Notes under the pieces: model-generated
Database searches by the model: none
What the model saw: only the letters and a program-made list of their open reading frames with translations
What the model was told of the DNA's origin: nothing
Shown here: piece by piece, positions 9,901-15,083 of the stretch
How positions within the stretch are numbered: position 1 is the stretch's first letter
Layout: the number at the start of each line of letters is the position of its first letter
Position numbers and translations under genes: made by a program
Assembly (NCBI GenBank): GCA_019693395.1
Contig: JAAMXP010003135.1
Coordinates: forward strand, 1-15,083
Direction: 5' to 3'
Source of the DNA: Ettlia oleoabundans
Taxonomy: Eukaryota; Chlorophyta; Chlorophyceae; Chlamydomonadales
Length of the DNA stretch: 15,083 bases

Positions 9901-10185
9901 CCCTAGTTCTGTGATCGGCCCTTGCCACTGTCCAGCTCATCCAGCCGTGTGCGGCAAACTGCTGGTCAACTGTTGCCGCCGCTGGGCTGCCGCCGCTCTG
10001 CCGCCGCTCTGCCGCCAGCAGCTGTCAGCTTCCCGTTCCCGGACTCTACCACCGCGGTGATGACCTTGGAACCAGCAGTTCTTAAACCGCACCTTGTACG
10101 TGTAGATCAAGTTATCTGGATCCTGCTGTTCGCTCGCCGATCCTGCCGGCGGCGAGCAGGGGCCAGCAGCCATGCACCACTTCAT
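6927..10185 (-). CDS. RR-TZF CCCH-type zinc finger protein (gene 2), 11 exons, 421 aa
   Basis: Tandem paralogue of gene 1 with the same predicted role in RNA binding and mRNA turnover. Minus-strand exons: 10185-10093, 9750-9619, 9406-9333, 9172-9107, 8985-8888, 8770-8580, 8355-8236, 7971-7901, 7700-7600, 7394-7164, 7015-6927; total 1266 nt, all phases consistent. The ATG at 10185 follows an in-frame TGA 9 bases upstream; exon 1 ends D-N-L-I-Y-T-Y-K, equivalent to the plant DEFRM..FK leader. Residues: arginine-rich finger C35/H41/C46/H50, finger 1 C70/C79/C85/H89, finger 2 C106/C112/C117/H121. Exons 2, 3 and 4 have exactly the lengths of those in gene 1 (132, 74, 66 nt). A serine-rich region leads to eight glutamines (190-197), then a conserved block 226-254. 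Introns 2 and 6 are GC-AG. The stop comes soon after R-A-S-I-D (405-409), so the long C-terminus of gene 1 is missing. The last exons are less certain than the fingers; a donor-like GTATTA near 6959 could join to the frame ending at 6655. Confidence 0.84.
8481..8494 (+). repeat. short interstitial telomere-type repeat (TTTAGGG)
   Basis: TTTAGGGTTTAGGA is one full and one near-full unit of the plant/green-algal telomere repeat. It lies inside intron 6 of the zinc-finger gene at 6927-10185. Read on the transcribed strand it contains AAACCCTAA, the plant telo-box. It is short enough to have arisen by chance or by double-strand break repair. Confidence 0.6.
8643..8666 (+). repeat. (CTG)8 microsatellite encoding polyglutamine
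   Basis: Eight perfect CTG units on the plus strand read as CAG on the coding minus strand and encode Q190-Q197 of gene 2, within its exon 6. It is followed in the protein by two further QQQ runs, so the region is a low-complexity glutamine segment. Confidence 0.9.
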
Positions 10186-11037
10186 CTCTGGACGTCACCC
10201 CCGGAGACTGTTAAAGGTAGCGAATAAGTGGAAGAATGGGGTCAAATGGCGGATCTGGTGATTTAATGACTGTGGAGCACGGGTTTCAACCGTGTCATGG
10301 CACCCGTCGTTGAGACCCAAAACGGGTTTTCGGGTTCTCTCAGAAACACGCCCTGATGTCCGCCCAAATCGTTTTATTGTATACTTAAAATGTTTATTCT
10401 CGCGTGGGGGAAGCATTCAGTTCTTAAACAGCGACCAGACATATGTGCTGGCAAGTGTGGTAGTATAGTTAACCTGCATATCCGTCAAAGGTAGCGGGTT
10501 TGGGGGTCTAAAAGACATAATCACACCATCTCATGCGCCTAGTGCTGCAGGGGGTCGTCGGTTCAAACCCGCTGCAGCTTGTCGCCACTGCTGCACCGCT
10601 TGCCGGCCTGTGCCGCCGCTTCTTCGCACACCCTCCTGGTCTTGCTGAACACTGACTGCTGAGATATCGAGCCACATACTCACTACCAGTTGCAACTTCC
10701 ACGCAGCAAGTCGTAGCAATGCGACGTCTTGTGCAGCACACAAACTATCAGCCGCACCGGCTGCCGCTCAGCCCTCGTCCCCGCGTCACTGTGTCGGCCA
10801 CTGCCCCTCCTAAAAAACAGTCTAAAACCAAAAGATCTGCAGGATACTTTATCGCTTGTTGAAGCCTGGTTAGATGGCTGTAGCAGGGATATAATGGGGC
10901 CTCTACCATGTCGTTGCCATGTGGCGCCAGCTGGCGTGGAGCGCAATGTCATTGAGAGCAATGGCACCGCCAGAGGCGTCGCGTTGGGAACACTCGTCTC
11001 TTTGCAACTTGCTTGAAGCGGGTCCGAGATCCACACA
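10186..11037. promoter_or_regulatory. divergent promoter region between the zinc-finger and ABC genes
   Basis: These 852 bases separate two start codons pointing away from each other, so they should contain both promoters and 5' leaders. Visible items: TGACGTC (plus-strand GACGTCA at 10191-10197), a bZIP/CRE-type core lying just before the gene 2 ATG; an A/T-rich segment at about 10365-10400; imperfect hairpins at 10278-10339; and TATAAT at 10890-10895, about 145 bases before the ABC start codon. None of these is proven to act. A tRNA-like GGTTCAAACCC at 10560-10570 is not part of a foldable tRNA. No credible coding exon was found. Confidence 0.5.
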
Positions 11038-14000
11038 ATGCCGCCCCCGCCCCCGCCATGGTTAAGGGGAGACCCAAATCGCGATTACCAGCTGTTGGCA
11101 GGAGACGACGATGTCGAGGCGCAACAGGATACTGCCAAAACGGCGGTGGGGCCAGGACGGCTATTCCGCCTAACCAGAGGGCAGCGTTGGACTCTTGCGT
11201 TCGCGTCCATCCTGCTCCTGCTGGCCTCAGTTGGCCAGGTAGCCTTTCCAAAGTTTGCAGGTGCGGAGATGCCACTGACCATCCGGGAGTGCCACCTTGT
11301 ACCGGCGCCGCCGAAACTGCTGGTGCCACCCATGCCGACGACCAGACAGCGGGGCCCTCTGTGGCATGACAATCATGTTACGAAGGTGGACCAGTTGCCC
11401 CTGTGCAGGCGACCTTATCGATGTAGCCATCCAGCAGCAGTCTGGTGGCAGTGAGGAAGAGACGCGCCGTAAAACCAACCTCATCCTTCTGGAGGCAAGT
11501 GGGGAACAGTGGCTTGCTAGATAACGCCACAGCCTAGGACTGCGGTGTACGCAGCCAGTACATTCGGAATGCAAGACATGTCATCTCTATGCACACAGCG
11601 GGTCGGCGGGGGTTTAAAACAGCACACTCAGCCAGCCAGCAGTTGCACATCTGGATCGCCTGTAGGCTAACTGGCTGGCGGTTGCACTGGCAGTTGCACG
11701 GCAGTGCCGCACTGCCCCCGCACATCCTGTCGTGCTACCATGCATTATGGCAGCATGTCTGCTCCCCAATTCCTCGCCTCCCCATATCATCCGCAGATCC
11801 TGGTTGTGGTCGCGGTGGCCGGTGTGTGTGACGGGCTGCGCACCTGGCTGTTCCAGTCGGCGGCAGAGCGTGTGATGTACCGCCTCCGGGTCCAGCTGTT
11901 TGGTGCCCTGCTTCAGCAGGAGGTGAGGCTGGGGCGTCCAGCTGGCTGGGCGCTGCCTTGCAGTTCAGCCGGGGCCAAGGGAACATGTCTGCAGCGCACT
12001 GCATACGTTGGAATCTTGCACTATCTTTGCCCTCAATGTCTGTCCGCACGCTTTCCGCCACCAGTAACCCTGGCTATTAATGCTACCGTTGCTGTTCTTC
12101 AGTGTGGGTTTTATGATAGGGTGAGGACTGGGGAGCTCACCAACCGTCTGTCTGAAGACACCAGGCTGCTGAAGAGCGTGGCAACAACCAGCATTGCTCA
12201 GGCCTTGAGAGCTGCCGCAGTCTGCACACTGGGCCTGGTCATGATGTGAGCTGCTCACCTGTCTGAACATGCTGCCTGGATTGCGGACAGCTGTCTGGGA
12301 GTGTTGTCTGGGAATGCGGAAAGCTGAAGCTTGTGCTCAGGCTGCTGGCAGGGAAGCAGAGTGGCTGCAAGAATGGCAGCAAGGCAGGTGCAGTTGCGCA
12401 ACTCCTGGCACACACCATTCCTACCTTGGGCTTGATCCTGCCTACTGTGCTTCCAGGAAAGCCCAAATGACTTTCAAGCAAAGCAACCAGTGCTTCCCCA
12501 CTGTCTTACAGGTTTGCCACGTCTTGGTTGCTGTCCCTACTCACCGTCTGCATCATACCGCCACTCTTCCTCCTGTTCTGGACCTTTGGCCGCATCAGCC
12601 GGCGCTTGGTCAAAGAACAGCTGGCGGCCAGCGCCAAGGCAGCCGCCGTGGCAGAGGAGTGCTTTGGCAACATCAGGACGGTGCGCTGCGCCGTGGCCGG
12701 TTGGGTGTCGTTTTGCAGCAGCCGTGGTGCTTTGTGTTGTGTGCGGTTGGCCTGGCGCAGGGCCAGGCCAGTTGGGCTGCCTACGCAGCATCCATGGTTT
12801 CTCCGCACGCCAATGTATGCCTGGTTACCTGCCTGTTGCCACAGGTGCATCATTCATGCACACGTCAGCCATGAGCCAAGGCAGCCGCCCTCTTTGCCAC
12901 CTAGGCATCATCCCGCCCCTGTGCTGCAGGTGCGGTCGTTTGCAAAGGAAGGCGCCATGCAGGCCAGTTATGACGTGGCTCAACGGCGCACGCTGCACTA
13001 TGGCTTGCGATCTGCAGCACTGGAGGGCTTCTTCTTTCCCGTCAACAACTCACTAGCCACAGGTGCCCTGGTTGATGATATGGAACACTGCATGCACGTG
13101 TACCTGGCTGACCTGCATTGACTGCCGACATTGGCGGGCGGGGCATGGTGAATGGAATGCAGGGGGTAAGGCCTCGCGCCTTTGGCCACAAAGTTGTCAC
13201 AATGCACCCACGTCGCTGTGTATAAGATCAATGTAGATCGCTTGGCGCGCTCACAACCTTTATCGCTGCATCCGTTGGACCCTTCCAAACTCGCTCCCCC
13301 GTACCCTGCCCTTGTGCGATTCTCGCTGCAACCCCACCCTTCCCTGTCCCTACACTGCTCGCTGCAGCCCCCCCTGCCTCGTCCCTGCTGTTCTCGCTGC
13401 ACCCCACCTTGCCCTGCCCCTGCGGCGCTCGCTGCAGGCTGCATCATGATGGTTCTCTGGTACGGTGCACGGCTGGTGCTGGCGGGGGAGTTGAGCGCCG
13501 GGGAACTGTCGGCATTTGTTGTGTATGCCATCTATGTGGCAGCCAATGCTGGCATGCTGATGGGCGTGTTTGCAAACGTGGTGCAGGTGGGTGGCTCGCT
13601 TTCTGAACCTGATTTGTATATCGTAGCTCTGATATAACTCAGTCTTTGCATTGCAGCCCGTCAGTGTGTTCACGTGAAACATGCGGTTCTCAGTGTTCAC
13701 AACCAGATGCTGCCGCGGTTTGCAGCTTGCCTGGTGTGGCCCGCCTAAGTCTAAACCACTGCACTGTTTGTGCTACCTGTGGTCCGCTGCCTGTCTTGCC
13801 TCCGAGGGCGTGAGGTGTGGCCACCCATGGCGTGGTTGCCCATGGGGAGCTCTTGCATAATCTGGAAGAAAAGTGCCAGCACCTGTTGGCTCTGTCATCC
13901 TATATGAAGGACGCTGTGTTGCAGGCCTTGGGTGCCAGCGAGCGTGTCTTCCAGCTCTTGGACCGCCAGCCGCAGCAGGACCTGGCAGCTGGCAGCTTGA

Positions 14001-15035
14001 CACCTGTAGGGGTGCCAGAGGGAGGGGATCTGCGCCTTGAGGACGTCTGGTTTGCCTACCCCTCGCGGCCAGCCGTGTGGGTGCTGCAGGGGGTCAACCT
14101 GCACGTCGCCCCTGGCAAGAAGGTGGGCCGGCATGCCTTGGCTGGCCTTATGTGTCTGTCTGAGAGTAGATGCTGCAGGCCTCATCTGAGCTGTGGGGCT
14201 GTCTGCTGGCTGTGCCACCTGGCCCTCTTGAAACTCAGCAGACCTCACTCATGCTTCCTGCCCGCCCGCTGGCCCTTGTGCTTGCGCCGCCACACGTGCC
14301 CCCCCACCCCCCACTCCTCCCCCCCGCATCCACCCCTCCACTTCCCCCACACACCCACCCACCAACACGCCCACACGCCCACCCTTCTGCTTGCCCGCAG
14401 GTTGCTCTGGTGGGTCCCAGCGGCGGCGGCAAGAGCACCATAGTCAGCCTGATCGAGCGTTTTTATGACCCGCAGCGCGGCAGGGTGCTGCTGGATGGTG
14501 TGCCGCTGCCCTGTATTGACCACACCCACCTTCACCACCAGGTACTGTCACACAGTGTACCTTTACTGCCAGCCTTGCGGCCAGCCGCCCTTCCTGTGTC
14601 TGTGTGATGTGTCTATGCCTGTGCGTGCTCATGGAGTTGCATGCCAGGCACCCTCGGGAACACAACTGGTAGAACTGCAGCCGAAAGAAGGCAGTTCTCA
14701 GGGCCCTCTGGACGAAGCACAGCTCAGCCATTGTGCCTGTCTGGCTGTATAGATCAGCCAGCCTTCCGGCATTTTGTAAAGGTTTACCGGGGATTAGCCC
14801 TTGACTGAATAAACCTGCCTGTTATAATTTTTGTCCCCGGGGCCCGACCCAAGCCAGAGCCGCTGTTCTGCCATGTATGCAGGTTGCATTGGTCAGCCAA
14901 GAGCCGGTGTTGTTTGCCGACACCATCGCCGCCAACATCGCCTTTGGCTGCCCGGATGGTGCCGCCAGCCAGGAACAGCTGGAGACGGCTGCCAGGGTGG
15001 CAAATGCGCACGACTTCATTGCTGCCTTCCCCCAG
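11038..15035 (+). CDS. ABCB-type half ABC transporter (ALS1/TAP-like), 10 exons visible, incomplete at right end
   Basis: A half-size ABC exporter with one six-helix membrane domain followed by one ATPase domain; such proteins act as dimers. Plus-strand exons: 11038-11260, 11409-11494, 11797-11922, 12103-12245, 12512-12680, 12930-13062, 13438-13586, 13925-14122, 14401-14541, 14883-15035; 1521 nt, 507 residues, all phases consistent, and the gene continues past base 15083. The ATG is the first after an in-frame TGA 24 bases upstream. Probable helices lie near residues 51-69, 104-122, 179-196, 198-218, 285-307 and 316-340. The coupling stretch T-G-E-L..R-L-S-E-D (154-164), V-R-S-F-A-K-E (250-256), A-loop Y388, Walker [10 protein letters not shown] (414-422) and Q-loop Q462 are all present. 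Signature and Walker B should be in later exons. The arrangement resembles plant ABCB27/ALS1 and animal ABCB9. Intron 2 uses GC (11495-11496) as donor. The N-terminus is proline-rich then acidic, without an obvious organelle transit peptide. The substrate cannot be told from sequence. Confidence 0.9.
13320..13437 (+). repeat. degenerate tandem repeat ending in the exon 7 splice acceptor
   Basis: The octamer TCGCTGCA recurs at about 13323, 13359, 13393 and 13430 (spacing 34-37 bases), with an outlying copy near 13263. Between copies are C-rich stretches with CCCTG and CCCC blocks. The whole array sits in intron 6 of the ABC gene, and its last copy, with a following G, is the acceptor used for exon 7 at 13438. 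Confidence 0.65.
14287..14400 (+). repeat. C-rich, nearly G-free splice acceptor tract of ABC intron 8
   Basis: About 110 bases are dominated by runs of C broken by CAC and TCC, ending in CCCGCAG before the Walker A exon at 14401. It is an unusually long polypyrimidine-like tract with ACACCC-type low-complexity sequence. A shorter tract of the same kind precedes exon 8 of gene 1 on the minus strand (about 3337-3375). Confidence 0.7.
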
Positions 15036-15046
15036 GTGGGTTGAGT

Positions 15047-15083
15047 GGGTGGGGGGACGGGTGGGGTGGTGGTGGTGGTGGTG
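15047..15083 (+). repeat. GTG/GGT microsatellite at the right edge
   Basis: Directly after the donor of ABC exon 10 the intron becomes G-rich and ends in repeated GTG units that run off the window, so its full length is unknown. It lies at the start of intron 10 of the transporter gene. Confidence 0.8.

Noticed and set aside
10540..10581. tRNA or tRNA-derived SINE suggested by GGTTCAAACCC and a repeated CTGCAG
   Set aside because: The B-box-like word is good, but the T-stem has mismatches, no matching 5' acceptor arm exists about 70 bases upstream, and no A-box lies at the right distance. A simple CTGCAG inverted repeat explains the look.
13817..13924. In-frame extension upstream of ABC exon 8 as extra coding sequence
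   Set aside because: The frame is open, but joining exon 7 directly to 13925 gives an unbroken match to the family ([11 protein letters not shown]); the extension would insert residues with no counterpart and would need a new acceptor.
14170..14607. 145-codon plus-strand frame as an alternative transporter exon
   Set aside because: Only 14401-14541 of it is the real Walker A exon, and the upstream part is the C-rich acceptor tract of intron 8.

Overview
The window is nuclear DNA from a eukaryote, most likely a green alga and probably a Chlorella-like trebouxiophyte. Coding sequence is split into many short GC-rich exons with introns of roughly 120-375 nt. The zinc-finger genes belong to the plant-type arginine-rich tandem CCCH (RR-TZF) family, the ABC transporter is closest to the plant ABCB27/ALS1 type, and a short TTTAGGG tract is present. 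The species is inference; the green-lineage eukaryotic assignment is well supported. No prokaryotic operon, CRISPR array, rRNA or convincing tRNA was seen.

Layout. Bases 1-551 may hold the 3' end of a plus-strand gene that began outside the window (weak). Bases 552-1883 are non-coding, between convergent 3' ends, with a strong G-rich tract. Gene 1 (5592 to 1884, minus, 11 exons, 521 aa) is an RR-TZF CCCH zinc-finger protein. Bases 5593-6926 separate it from gene 2 (10185 to 6927, minus, 11 exons, 421 aa), a second RR-TZF gene in head-to-tail tandem. Bases 10186-11037 form an 852-bp divergent promoter region. The ABC transporter gene (11038 to beyond the right end, plus, 10 exons visible, 507 aa visible) then runs out of the window before its ABC signature and Walker B motifs.

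All three gene models were assembled by hand from splice sites. Every exon length agrees with its reading phase, and the joins restore the exact cysteine/histidine spacings of the family (C-x5-H-x4-C-x3-H, C-x8-C-x5-C-x3-H, x16, C-x5-C-x4-C-x3-H) or the continuous type-I ABC exporter fold. In four places this requires a GC-AG intron rather than GT-AG, out of 30 complete introns in the three models.

Function. The two zinc-finger proteins are likely cytoplasmic RNA-binding regulators of mRNA decay or translation, as known for plant RR-TZF proteins. They share exon structure, a conserved helical-looking block outside the fingers, and copies of an R-x-S-hydrophobic-acidic motif that look like kinase sites; gene 1 has many more of these and a longer C-terminus. 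The ABC gene is a half-transporter with one membrane domain and one nucleotide-binding domain, possibly on the vacuole or another internal membrane. No functional link with its neighbours is evident beyond the shared promoter region.
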